Source: Micrasema longulum
Taxonomy: Eukaryota; Arthropoda; Insecta; Trichoptera; Brachycentridae
Assembly (NCBI GenBank): GCA_022494885.1
Contig: JAGVSM010002634.1
Span: 217,628-281,627, forward strand
Length of the DNA: 64,000 bases
Direction: 5' to 3'
The translations under genes and the position numbers were made by a program. Position 1 is the first letter of the stretch. The number at the start of each line of letters is the position of its first letter. The notes beneath the pieces were generated by a model, which was given only the letters and a program-made list of their open reading frames with translations, did not search any database and had not been told where the DNA came from. This document shows, in pieces, positions 12,101-22,194 of this stretch.

Positions 12101-12988
12101 TGTAATTTAATATCTAAAAGAATAAAACTGAAAATAAAGAAATAAAAAATGCACGTACATATTTATAAATACAGATATAGAAAGGTTATTTCATCAATAT
12201 AATAATTAAATAGCAAAAGTGTGACTAATTTCAACATTGTTTTTACTTACTTATTAAACTGTACTTGACATAATTTTTTATTTAATTAAAGCAGGTGAAG
12301 TATTAAATACATAAAAAAGATCACTAACTTTATTGGCATTTATATGTAAGAACTGAGCACAATTTGTTTGAAATGATTTTGTGTGGAAACTACATCTTAG
12401 TGTGATGGTCTTAAATGGAATCCTAAAGTTTATTTCATTTAGCAAGCATGGATAATCTATAACATTATTCATAATATTATGTAGTGTGACAACATCAGCC
12501 ACTATGCGTCTAGTTGAAAGCGAGTATATATGCAAATTTTCTAATACGATATCTCAGAAAGGAGTAGACCCATCTTATAGTTAACATATCGTAGGAACTT
12601 TCTCTAGACTCTCTACGTTATCTATATTTAAATTGTAAATAGGTGACCAGATTTGAGATATATTTATTTTTAAAAAAAGATAGGCATAATCAGCATATAG
12701 CTGCCTACTATTCTAGTAATAATATTGTAGGTTTCTTAAATTTGTGTGTCCATTAACCAAATGTAGATAAATTTTTTTAATTTTTGAACATCGCTTATTG
12801 TTGAACTAACCCCTCTGTTTCAGCGCAATATTACGATTGTAACCAACTGGGTGCCAAATGAAGTGAGTTCTACTATGATTCGGAGACTACTTCGCAGAGG
12901 GGAGAGTGTCAAATACCTGGTAGACGACAGCACCATATGTTATATCAACCAGAACAAACTCTATGGAACGGGGACACAGAGCATGTAA
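3183..12988 (+). CDS. Nmnat: Nicotinamide mononucleotide adenylyltransferase (NMNAT), short isoform
   Basis: NMNAT joins NMN (or NaMN) and ATP to make NAD+ (or NaAD), the last step of NAD synthesis; in insects it also protects neurons. Coding exons, joined in phase: 3183-3258, 5250-5473, 8454-8714, 9524-9625, 12824-12988, giving 275 aa (human NMNAT1 is 279). Visible motifs: the N-terminal nucleotide-binding segment GSFSPPTPMH (residues 12-21, the GSFxPxTxxH signature), SPVHDAY and SSDWI in exon 2, CGADLLESF (about 169-177), and SSTMIRRLLRRG (236-247), the ISSTxIRR adenylyltransferase signature. Exon 3 carries a hydrophilic N/D-rich variable loop (about 133-155). The donor after exon 2 (CAG|gttttt) is weak. 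The start ATG directly precedes the conserved strand. Introns hold SINEs, LINE remnants and MITEs. The stop TAA (12986-12988) overlaps a splice donor that leads to the exon at 15224. Confidence 0.93.
3446..3693 (+). mobile_element. tRNA-derived SINE, family S1 copy 1
   Basis: The head resembles a tRNA: box A cgtggtgtagtggtcagg, a CTACCAT anticodon-type loop, and box B gggttcgattcc. The body is conserved between copies (catagtccct, gattggtgtaccaatg, caccattaggtgcggaaaggg) and ends in short gatgatg repeats. It lies in NMNAT intron 1. Confidence 0.85.
3861..3932 (-). mobile_element. SINE S1 copy 2, 3' fragment
   Basis: The reverse complement of the S1 tail: the 'gtgcggaaaggg' block plus its GATGAT tail. 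It faces copy 1 about 170 bp away, so the two tails form an inverted pair in NMNAT intron 1. Confidence 0.75.
4290..4790 (-). mobile_element. RTE-like LINE, C-terminal ORF fragment
   Basis: The minus strand encodes the signature SLRWFGHIERMDDERMVKQVY, a conserved region near the C-terminus of RTE/CR1-type LINE polyproteins, followed by RRGPPRKTWHDQI and NRRACMTRCMNVEGAR. Upstream (4709-4780) an in-frame stretch continues (DESRVNAVEMRSLR), then a TGA stop. Dead fragment in NMNAT intron 1. The fragment at 34120-34350 is from the reverse transcriptase part of a similar element. Confidence 0.85.
6355..6450. repeat. Dispersed repeat R1, partial copy
   Basis: Shares the 'gaatggtgaatattacaag...gtaaagtg...gttatagac' phrase order with the fuller copy at 1263-1610. 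In NMNAT intron 2. Confidence 0.45.
6484..6570 (+). repeat. TTAA-starting palindromic repeat, copy 1
   Basis: The block begins TTAActcattcaccgcggtg and contains ctcacatacgtctgtgag and ctcacagcatatgtgag as internal inverted arms. It is nearly identical (about 95% by eye) to the reverse complement of 56473-56560. The TTAA edge and subterminal palindrome suggest an end of a piggyBac-like element; that assignment is inferred. Confidence 0.6.
8060..8350 (-). mobile_element. Jockey/CR1-like LINE 3' end
   Basis: The minus strand encodes ILHNGLKHYNDLPHYLKT followed by FKINLKKHMM, the 'GLxxYNxLP...FKxxLKxxL' C-terminus common to jockey and CR1-like reverse transcriptase ORFs. A short 3'UTR and an A-rich tail with AATAAATAAA follow (plus-strand poly-T at 8068-8096). 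Truncated copy in NMNAT intron 2. Confidence 0.75.
10205..10252. mobile_element. Pogo/Tigger-like terminal repeat remnant
   Basis: The sequence tctggcactcattaatctgg followed by ataattggagttttact is the inverted counterpart of the end at 13685-13733. It marks one end of a decayed pogo-like element. In NMNAT intron 4. Confidence 0.55.
10349..10375. repeat. (AT)n microsatellite
   Basis: Thirteen or so consecutive AT units. Confidence 0.9.
10995..11235. repeat. Dispersed repeat R1 copy
   Basis: Starts with gtccaaatgtttgtagacaa, and shares the 'aaacataggca.aatggtg', 'accagctaatgacag' and 'ctagacttcca' blocks with 1263-1610 and 32613-32790. In NMNAT intron 4. Confidence 0.55.
11465..11720 (-). 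mobile_element. LINE C-terminal fragment with frameshift
   Basis: The minus strand reads FINARSAWNGLPQEIVTA, then, after a frameshift, VNAFKNKLDILY. Together these resemble the 'WNxLPxxVVxAxxVNxFKxxLD' end of jockey/CR1-like ORFs. The remnant abuts the MITE that starts at 11722. In NMNAT intron 4. Confidence 0.7.
11722..11981. mobile_element. MITE, family M1 copy 2
   Basis: Terminal inverted repeats tcggagtaataaggcgc (left) and the reverse complement of ggcgccttattactctga (right). It is flanked by the direct repeat cataatac on both sides, an 8-bp target-site duplication. The interior (cagcaaaacaaagggccgtagg) matches copies 1 and 3. In NMNAT intron 4. Confidence 0.8.
12250..12660 (-). mobile_element. 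Jockey-like LINE reverse transcriptase C-terminal remnant
   Basis: The minus strand carries LSTRRIVADVVTLHNIMNN followed by IDYPCLLNEINFRIP, the 'L..RR..AD...LH.I.N..ID.P.LL..I.FR.P' region after the LINE catalytic core. Older sequence upstream on this strand is broken by frameshifts. In NMNAT intron 4. Confidence 0.75.
12824..12984 (+). other. Nmnat: NMNAT exon 5, long-isoform boundary (splice donor at 12985)
   Basis: The shared penultimate exon. In the short isoform it reads through ATG TAA. In the long isoform a donor gtaaat at 12985-12990 cuts after AT, leaving a two-base overhang that fits the acceptor at 15223 (cag|T AAG TTT), so the junction codon becomes ATT. Confidence 0.7.
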
Positions 12989-13034
12989 ATATCAGTTTTA
13001 CTTATTGATTCTATTACCCAAAACATCAATTCAA

Positions 13035-13040
13035 ATAAAA
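13035..13040 (+). terminator. Polyadenylation signal for NMNAT short isoform
   Basis: AATAAA 47 nt after the TAA at 12986-12988 and inside intron 5, well placed for intronic polyadenylation that would end the short transcript. Confidence 0.6.
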
Positions 13041-13684
13041 TTGTTATTTAGCATTCCCTGTAGATATAATGCATTAGTCGATTAATTTTTATGCGCCACA
13101 TACAAGTTAATATAGTCATAACTCAATTACAGTACAATTTTCCTAGAAATGGTCACCTGACAGCTCTAGTTACGGATGTGTCAACTCCTGAACCCACTAA
13201 ATCTTGATTTGGTTCTGTAAATCGACTTTTTGTGGGAAAATAGTGACTTGTGTAAATAACTCTAATTTAGAATGCTGAATGAGGAAATTCAGTGTTTTTT
13301 GTATTAATGTCAAACTAAGAATTTTTTAATTTTTTTTTTTATGTACAGTGCTATGATTTTTTTATGTTTCGTAGCTTTGAAATTACTCAACAATGTTTTG
13401 AGTATGTATGGGAGTCTATGCATTTACCTTCCCTTCTCAAAAATGTTTTCCCTCTCTGTTGCAACAAATTTAAAATTGAAATTACTCTGCCAGTGACTTC
13501 ACAAGTTCTCTACAGTGAGTTCTGCTGATCAGTACTATCACATCACTTTTTTATTGGTTAATTCACAAGAACTCGTATCATCATTCCAAGTAGTTCATTT
13601 TTATTAAAACCATTTTCATGAATTTTTTCATACTATTTTGGAAACTTTGCCACACAAGAAATACAAATGGAACTTTCTGGATAG

Positions 13685-14292
13685 ACAGTAAAACTCCAAT
13701 TATCCGGGATTAATGAGTGCCAGACATTATCCGGCATTAGTCGGCCTCGTGGTGTAATAGTCGACGCATTTGCCTACCGCGCAAGAGGTCTCGGGTTCAA
13801 TTCCCGAGATGGTTGAAATGCAATATTATTTAAAAGTGTGTTTTTACACTAGAATATTTCATAGTCCCTAGACTTGTACCTGAAGCGTAAGACTGATCAC
13901 TTGACTTTCATGTAACAAAAATGATCAAGATACTCTGCGATTGGTGTACCAATGCAGTGCCCTATGCACCATTAGGTGCGGAAAGGGAATGATGATGACA
14001 ATATCCGGAAATACAGAAATACGAAAAATTGAATTAACCATTAAATTAAGACAATGTTTTGAAATAAAATGCGAAATTTACTCTATGGTCACTTTTATTG
14101 CCTTTGAAATAATGCAGCGGATTGGAATCACATTAAAAACTCACTTGAACATCTCCAGCAAAGTTAATTGCTTTGACGAAGAAACCCATTTACGAGCAGC
14201 GAGGTCCTTATTTCGGGGTTTTATTTCCTGATAGGTTCTGGATATTTAGCGATCTGGATGACTGGAGTTTGGATAAACGGAGTTCTACCGTA
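13685..14292. mobile_element. Pogo-like non-autonomous element with nested SINE
   Basis: The left end, cagtaaaactccaattatcc, and the right end near 14265-14292 (ggataaacggagttctac) are imperfect inverted repeats of the pogo/Tigger type. The element is split by SINE S1 copy 3 at 13741-14001: the sequence 'attatccgg' occurs just before the SINE and 'atatccgg' resumes just after it. In NMNAT intron 5. Confidence 0.6.
13741..14001 (+). mobile_element. SINE S1 copy 3
   Basis: Full-length: tcggcctcgtggtgtaatag head, box B gggttcaattcc, the conserved 'cctgaagcgtaagactgatc' and 'gattggtgtaccaatg' body, and a gatgatga tail. Inserted into the pogo-like element 13685-14292. Confidence 0.88.
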
Positions 14293-14694
14293 TCTTGTAT
14301 ATTAAACAATATTGTTTTATTTTCTTTCGATAAACAAGGGCCTCTTCTACATTCTTCTCATATTCAGCAATTTGTATATACTTAGGAAATTGTTATCTAT
14401 CTATACTCATTACATTATGTTACTTTTTCAACATATACTATCGTGTACACACGATACATAATCCACAAATAAATAATAAACAAAATATTAAATTGAAATT
14501 CACATGATTTATTATGCATTAAAATGTGACCGAATTGCGCTATTTTTGTTTTTATTACAATTGCACATATTTCAGGTTTATTGTTTCCAGTTATTAAATT
14601 CTTTTTTTTAAAGCTATTATGCATGTACCTATATATATTTCTTATCAAATTGATAATAAGTCATTTTTGTACAGAATGCTGAAGCCTTTTCAAC

Positions 14695-14816
14695 CATCAA
14701 ATGTATGAAAAAATGTTTTTTCATTCTGCCAAGATAAGGGGTAATGAGTTTTACCCATCAAATGTATGAAAAAAAATTTTTTCATTCTGCCAAGATAAGG
14801 GGTAATGAGTTTTACC
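14695..14816. repeat. Tandem duplication of a 61-bp unit
   Basis: Two adjacent 61-bp units (14695-14755 and 14756-14816) differ only around an A/T run. The reverse complement of the unit and of its left flank (gaagccttttcaaccatcaa) recurs at 37078-37134 in a B4GALT7 intron, so the unit is part of a dispersed repeat. Confidence 0.85.
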
Positions 14817-15223
14817 TGTCCAACTGATGACATTTTCCGATAAGATATATTTTATTTATTAAAAACACTATACATGCATTATATAGATTAAATATCGAAT
14901 TATTAAAAATATATATACAACTAGCAGATTCTGAAGGTATTTTTGAAAAGGTTTCTTTTTTATTGCTATTGCCAAAATTGACAATTCACGAGTAAAACCC
15001 CTGTGATCAGTTACTGATACAATACTTGCATGGAGCATTGTGATTTAAATAAATCAATTTACAGAAAATAATTGTCTTTGTAGAATTCTAAAAAATGATT
15101 CAGCTAATAATATTATTTTGAAATACAGATTAAAGAAAACGAACGGAAACAGCAGCTAACATAATTGACTTTTCTTTTTCTCAACACGCTTTCTCTTGCC
15201 GATGGACTTGGATTGGATTGCAG

Positions 15224-15884
15224 TAAGTTTACAGAATATTCTTTCTTAAAACCCTCTGTCATCACCCCGTCCCCTTCTCCCAACGATGTGGTTATGAAAT
15301 CTCCCCGCGAGTACCGCTCCTTCAAGGCGGACTCTCCGAAGCCTCGAAACTCCCACATATCATCCAAGATCATGAATTACTTGATAGGAGTCGACGAGGC
15401 AGACAGTAATGAAGTTTATACTTCGAGCGCCCACGGCCAAGTCAACCATTTTAAGGAAAAGAGAGTCAGGCTAACTAACAAAGTCTCTTCGACCGCCGAC
15501 TTGTCCCCTAAATCGTTCTGCGGCGATCTTAACAAAAACTATGCAGATTCAAACGAAGACGTCCGAGCCACTCCGAGAAAGGCGGTCAAAGTCATAACCG
15601 ATCTTTCCGGAGTCCATAAAGTCATCGGTGGCAGTAAGAAGGTATGTGATCTCGAACCAGACTTCACCGACGAAGTATTTTTATATTTTAATTGTCATCC
15701 GGTCGATGGCTCTACTAAGCTTAGCAGCAATTGTCTATCCCTCGATTTAGACAAGCTAAAAATTAAGGATGATGAAAAAGTAGACAGTCCTAGGAGCCCT
15801 CTGAGAAGTTACGATGATGTAGTTAAGTTCATTTTTTCCGAACACGGTATTCAAGTCTTGAGCGATAAAGAAACTGTAGTCTAA
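15224..15884 (+). CDS. Nmnat: NMNAT alternative terminal exon (long isoform C-terminus)
   Basis: An open frame of 219 residues plus stop follows the acceptor ttggattgcag at 15213-15223. It joins the donor at 12984 in frame, giving a 494-aa isoform with the same catalytic core. The tail has no catalytic motif. It is Ser/Pro/Lys-rich with several SP sites (PSVITPSPSPND, SPREYRSF, SPKPRNS, SPRSPLRS), basic patches (EKRVRLTNK, RATPRKAVKVI), and ends HGIQVLSDKETVV. It is far richer in GC than its surroundings, as expected for coding sequence. Drosophila Nmnat is known to make two isoforms with different C-termini, one nuclear and one cytoplasmic; assigning this tail to localisation is inference. 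A donor-like AAG|gtatgt at about 15641 could give a further variant. Confidence 0.78.
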
Positions 15885-17199
15885 TATTACTTTACTTCCC
15901 ATTTACCTGTGCCAAGACATTCCTTGAAGTATTATTTTTATACCAAACAGTATTATGTAATGTATTGTATTCTGTGTTCAAAAGTGTAATGCATCGTCTA
16001 ATTAGACATTGTCAATTGAACATGTTGTTTCAGCCAAAACTTCAGATGGTGGTGGCATTTAAATGAACGGTTTTATAATACATTTATTTTAACAAAAAAC
16101 AATAATCTTAATGAATATGTTTGACATCAATTATAAAATATTTGTAAAGAGTTCAATACTTCTGATAAAAACTGAAATTGTAATTATCGTCCTTAGTATT
16201 TTCTTATGTCAATTAGTTTAATATATCAACTAAAGAATACAAGGAGTAAATTACAAAATGACAGTTCAGTTTACCATCATCTATAATCTTCATGTTTTCT
16301 TTACAATGAAAATAACTCATTTTAAAAATGATTTTTCTTCACAATCCTAAAGATTTCTTAATATGGTGCCACTAATGAACTATTTGAAAATACATACTGT
16401 TGCCACACTGAAGATCTTGATAGAATTTTGAATAATTCTGGTACCATTTAAAACCCAATTTGTTTTAACGTTAGTCCTTATAAAAAAAACTCTGAAACAT
16501 TTCCTCTATCTAAAAATGATTGCCTTCTTGTTGTAAACTATTTTCTATTGTAGTAATTGAAAACATTAGCAATTAATAAAGTATTTTTATATCTGCCCTT
16601 TAAAAGTTTTCAATCAAATGAGTTGAAAATACAGAAATTAATTAAATTATCTGTACTATAAAGGTATGTATGCAAAAAATGTTTTATTTTTAGATAATAA
16701 TGTAAATAATTGTGAAGACATATTTTCGTCCATTATTTCTTCTCTTTAGAATATCAACATTTTTACTCGTAAAAATGAACATTTATATTTGTAAAATTCA
16801 TTCACAATACATATACTATCTTCAAGTTATGTCTTATATTTCATAAATACACAAAACAAACCATACATATTATATAAAATCATTTGATTTTCAAACATAT
16901 TTTTATTGAATAAGTTTTCAACCATAAAAAGTGTTTTCTAAACAGAAACTCGCATAACCTTTAAATGTTAGTTGCCCTTTCATTTTCACTCAAAACACGA
17001 CTGACTAAAATTTCTCACTTCTCATTTTGTATTTTCCTTTCATTTCATTAATATACTAATCTGATTTTATGTACAGCTCCCGCATTGTAAAAATCTGAAT
17101 GCATAAAACATACATTTTAATTTTATTTTTCATTTCGGCGCATTCTAATGTATTCACTTCAATTACACACTAATTTTTAAGCTGAAAAAATAAGTAATT
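15885..17199 (+). other. NMNAT long-isoform 3'UTR and flank
   Basis: AT-rich, with no open frame of note. A candidate AATAAA lies at 16576-16581, about 690 nt after the stop. No transposon homology was recognised here. Confidence 0.4.
16576..16581 (+). terminator. Candidate polyadenylation signal for NMNAT long isoform
   Basis: AATAAA downstream of the stop at 15884. Others follow in this AT-rich DNA, so the choice is uncertain. Confidence 0.3.
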
Positions 17200-17752
17200 A
17201 GTGTTTTTCTATGCGAGGTGCAAAACATTTGAAAAAGGAACAAAAAAAACTTCTCTTATTATTCCTTTTGAAACTTTTTTATAGTGAAATATTTGAAAAT
17301 TTATTTATTAAGTAAAACACCTTAAAAAAATATTTATAGAATATTAATATTTGTTTTAACCACCTTTGTCCTAGGGTATCGCAGTTAAAATAATAATTGG
17401 GACAATTCCCTTTCGTGACTGGGTTCAAACTTAAATGAAAATCTATGGAAAAAGATTTACTGTTGAAAACGTTATAGAAAAAAATAGGTGTGATGAAATT
17501 TCATAATAATTTTTAAATAAACTCTAAAAATCCACGTTGAGACAAATAAATAGTATGATCAAGGCCAATGGTGGTAAAAAAAAACTAATGTTTTACAAAT
17601 TAATTCATCAATATTTTTTAAGTATGCTTGAAAGTGTTTTATTTATTAAATAATTTCTCAAATATTTCTTTCTAAAAATATTAAAACTGAATGATAAGAA
17701 AACTTTTTTGTTTGTGTTTCAAATGTTTATTGTCTCGCATAGAAAAACTCTC
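17200..17752. mobile_element. Long foldback (inverted-repeat) element
   Basis: The left arm (about 17200-17340) and right arm (about 17610-17752) are inverted copies over roughly 140 bp. Matched anchor blocks, outside to inside, are gtttttctatgcgag, aaacatttgaa, a cttctcttatt-like block, gaaatatttga, and taaaacac followed by ttaaaaaaatatt. A spacer of about 270 bp separates the arms. No coding capacity. A transcript through it would form a long hairpin. Confidence 0.75.
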
Positions 17753-18433
17753 ATATTAAAAAAAAAAAGATATTGTTTCTTTGAAGTAAAGTTTACCTTT
17801 ATGTTGACTTATTGCATAAAATTGTAAAATTTTGAATGTGCTGGAAAAAACGAGAAAAATAAATGAACATCGAAAGTGTATTTTTTTTGCGTTTGGATTT
17901 TTATGATGCGGGGGCTGTACATTATACTTTAAAGTCTGATTTTAACTAATGACTACTTTATTATCGAAAATATCATAGATTTGCTGTATATTTAATTCTT
18001 GTAGAAACTTTGTCGACCTTTCCATATATATATTTTTTTTTATTGATTATTTTTGTCCAGGATTTTTACTGTGGCTTGCTTTCCAGAGATTCATTAATTG
18101 TATTTTTTTATTTCTATGAAACGTTTCTTTTAAAAGGTTGCAATAATTTTCATTAATTTTTTTTTGCTAAAAAAGGCCAGTCACTATTAATATTCTGAAA
18201 AAGAGGAATGTATGATTTTTAAGAAATCTTAATGTGCCTCAAATGTTCTCAAGTTATTTTCACTTCAGTACTACAATTATTTAACTGTGCTAAAAAATAT
18301 CTTCCATGAAGCCTAGATTTACGGATTTAAAAAGTTTATTTTACCTATTGGTACATAAGGGGCTGTATTGGCATACCTCAAAACAGGTGTACACCTAGTG
18401 AGATACCAATCTCATAATATTATTAATAGAATT

Positions 18434-18645
18434 GTCCATCTCGTGGTCAAATGGTCAGTGTGTTTGCCTAGCTGACATAAAATGTTTATTTACAAAGGTG
18501 TTTTACACTATAATATTTCATAGCTCCTGAGACATAAAACTTATTGTCTTACGTTTGTATAACAAAAATGATCAAGATATGCTGCGGTTGGTGTACCAAT
18601 GCAGTGCCCTGTGCACCATGGGTGTGGAAAGGGAATAATGAATGA
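18434..18645 (+). mobile_element. SINE S1 copy 4, internally deleted head
   Basis: The head 'tctcgtggtcaaatggtcag' and 'gtttgcctagctgacat' lack box B. The body (catagctcctgagac, ggttggtgtaccaatg, gcagtgccct) is intact, ending in ggaataatgaatg. Confidence 0.8.
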
Positions 18646-19694
18646 AAATGAATTCATTGATAAACTTAAATTTTTGAACCAATATTTGGTAATTATGTCA
18701 CAAGGACATTTAGTTTTATAATTATTTTAATGTCTTATAATGTTTTACATCTTATTAAATAGTGTATGTACATTTTATCAAGAAAATATCAAATATATAT
18801 ATTTGCTGCTTTTTAGTATATTTGCTGCTTATAGTACAATCATCTGTGTATAAAAAGAAAAAGGAAAATATGACATTTGTATAGAGATCTAAAATGTAAA
18901 AACCTTCTCCGAAAATCTCCCATCATTTTATAAGTAGACAGATTTTCGCTGCTGGAGTGTAAAATCCACAGTTGTTTTTCGATTACCTGTTGAATACATA
19001 TAAATTTTTACTTCCATTCGCACGGAGAAACATGAAAAGAGATTGTTTTCTTCACTATCTTGATAATTTCTAAGATTCAACTCTGTTCTACGGTTCTCAA
19101 ATGAATATTAAGAATGTTCCCTTTTCCAACATAGAAATAATTGCCCCTTTGCAAACCATGCAACCATGCTACTTTGATTTTATTTTCAACACTTAAAACA
19201 GTTGTAGTTACATTTTAAAAATGATCATTTTTACTTTGTTAAATTCATCTACTTTTGGCTCATTTTACTTTTCTTTTCATACACAGAAAGTGTCAATTCT
19301 ATGTAAATCAAGCATTTCTTTCAAGTCATACTGCCGCTTTCTATAAAATGTGTATCAGTACTGTTTAACTCGTGTTATGCATATTTATGTTTGTACTAAC
19401 CAAGGCTTTTTGAATCAATGGGATGTGGTACTAAGCTTTTTGCTTTCAAATAATTATTATATTACTTGATAAATTAAAGTGACAGTAGCCAATGTCTCTT
19501 AATTTCAAACAAATCTTTTTAAATACTAGTTGCAGTGTGATAACTATGTATCTTATCATAAATTTATTTTCAAAATATTTTATAACTATATTAATATCAT
19601 TTTCAAAGAATAATTTAAAAATTGAAAGCACTGTGGCTAAATTCATAGAAAATTGATAAAAAAGAGGAGACTTGATTAAAAAATGCATTCCTAA

Positions 19695-20456
19695 ATGGTC
19701 GCTATGATTGTCCCCTGCAAGAGATTGATCAACTCAACACACATTTTTGCAAAATTACTATTGGAAGCTCTATCGTACTCAGCGCTGGATCTAAGGGTCA
19801 ATTTTTTTTTCACTTTTTCCACCAAATCTGGCCTTATTTACGAAATATTGTATATTATATCAACTTCCGATGCTCTGAAAGTTGTTGGTTTGTTTCCACA
19901 GAGCATGGATTTAATGTCAGATTCAATACAAAGAGCAATGAACAAAGCACTTAAAGTAACATTTAATTTTAATAAATATTCTAGAACCAGAGATTTATAT
20001 AGAATAACAAAAATGCTCAATCTAGAGGAATTAATCTACACAGAAAAAATTTAAATTATATTTAAGATGAAAAAGAATAAAATGAAGACAAATATTTAAT
20101 TAAATTTTAACTACAACATACATAAAATAAATACAAGAGCATCAAATAATTTGACTTGCGAACAACCTAGGACCAACAGAAAAAGAAACAGTTTTTTGTA
20201 TACAGCAATAAATTTTTACAATTCAATGACCTAAAAAATATACAAAACATATACGTACTTAAAAAACACCTAAAGAAAACAGTTCTTACAGCCCGTCTGA
20301 CCAGTGATATGTGATGTTATTTCATCAACTTTTTATTTAAACTATTGTTTTATTATATATACATAATATCCCCTCATACCAGCACTTTTGCTGATTGGGA
20401 ATATTTCGTACAAATAAAATATATAATGTAATGTAATGTAATGTAATGTAATACGT
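19695..20456 (+). mobile_element. LINE C-terminal fragment with (ATGTA)n tail
   Basis: The frame at 19890-20054 reads SIQRAMNKALKVTFNFNKYSR then TRDLYRITKMLNLEELIY, matching the 'IQ..QNKALR.I......T..LY...ILN..EL' region of jockey/CR1-like ORFs. It is followed by an AT-rich 3'UTR and a pure run of five or more tgtaa units (20419-20452), a typical 3' tail for such LINEs. Confidence 0.75.
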
Positions 20457-20500
20457 AAAGTTTATATTTTGTCATAAATAAATAAAAAAATTAGCCATAT

Positions 20501-20605
20501 AGGAAATAATCCAATGGCGTCGAATCCCAGGAATGTGCAGGCCAATTAACGGGACCATTTCTGGAAATAATGTTGTCTCCAAACTTGTCACGCAGTAAAT
20601 TCTTT
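20501..20605 (-). mobile_element. Tc1/mariner-like transposase fragment
   Basis: The minus strand reads NGPVNWPAHSWDSTPLDYF, matching the 'GPxxWPxRSxDLTPLDFFLW' block around the last catalytic acid of mariner-like transposases common in insects. Only about 35 codons remain. Confidence 0.7.
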
Positions 20606-20639
20606 TCAATTATCAATTTATTTATTAGAAACATTTATG

Positions 20640-22190
20640 TACAATGCAAAATATGCGTTTCAAGGTATACATAACACGAGAAACATTAACAATAGAGTTA
20701 AAATTTTGAAAATGGTTAAATAAGTCTACCCGTCTATTAGAGTAAAAGAAAGTTTTCCTCTCTGAACTTTCTTTCAGCAACATGAAAGGTGTCGGTATCT
20801 GAAAAGGTACGGTTTAGTAAAGATATTACTCATCCGACTGGCATTGGCAAGCTGGTTCTGCAAGTGGGAAGATAAAACAGTATTAGCCGCTGATGTCTAA
20901 GGTAGTCACATAGAACATACAGAAAAAACTTCACATTACACCCAAGTTGATTGTAAATACCACATATCAAGCAGAAAAAATACATAAGCAAACATGCATT
21001 TCTTCTTTTCTCCAAACTACTGTAGCCAAGCATTTCCAGTATGAAGACTGATGGGTACAACCGCGGATAACATCTACTCTCTATTATCTATTGTACTCTA
21101 TTAAGTAAAAATACCTTAGAAATTTCTTTATGGTTTACGAAGAGTCCTATATTAGAACTAAACACTGATTTTTAAAGTATTTTTTTTACAATTCGCAGCA
21201 TTGTCCTTGTGTAAAGCGTTACATTATTTTTTTAGTGTTTTTACAGAAAACAAATGTTAAACAAAAACTTAAATCAGTTTGAAAAGAGGCAGTATTAACC
21301 ATAAGAAAGTTTTATCACTACAAAAAACACCCGTCACAATTTTTTATAAATTTAAAATACCAGTTTACGCTTCAATATATTGTTTCATTTTGATGTAATT
21401 ATTATGGCTTTTTAGGCTGTGCATAATAATTGACATGGAAAAAATTGTAAATTAGAAGAAATATTTTTTTACAATAACAATATTAAGAGCAACAGTCCAG
21501 AAATGTACTTTTATGTACTTTTAAAATGTACTTTTAAAAAAGTAATAAAATAATATGTATATTATACAAAGCTGCAAATATAATCTAGGAATTCGAATAA
21601 CAAAGAAAAATAGCAATAAGTACATAAAACACTGCTACAATAAATTTATTCCCGTAGCAATCTCATATTGGTTCCCCTCAACTTCGAAATTGACTTACAT
21701 ATATCTTTAGACCATATCCATTGGTTTAAATATCCTCGGTACTAACTTCTCTATGTATTATATTTAAATTATTTGTAGAAGTTCATATTAATATTTACAA
21801 TAATTCCGCCCTGTGATATCCTTTGAATAGTTAGTTCTCATTACCTTCATCAGAGAATCGGGACTGTACTTTTTCATCATTTTTAATTAGTGCCATACTT
21901 TTTTACTTCTCATAAATAGATGTAGATAGAAATTTGTAGCAAGACCTTATCATCAGCCAAAATAAATTTACAGTCAAACTCAAGTATTATAAATAACGTT
22001 ATACAAAATCGCCATTTAAATTTATCAATTTTTAATTTTGTAACTTTTACAATTTGATTAAGTATTATTTATAGATGAAATATGCTGTTTTGCATAATTA
22101 TTTTCATTGAAATGATTTAAATTTTTTTCCATGGCCCCTGTCAGGAATATTTATTTTTATTATTTTAACTTTGGAAGGATAAATTGAATC
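20640..22190. other. No recognised gene
   Basis: AT-rich. Several short open frames occur but none has a recognised motif, splice context or coding composition. Confidence 0.4.
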
Positions 22191-22194
22191 ATTT

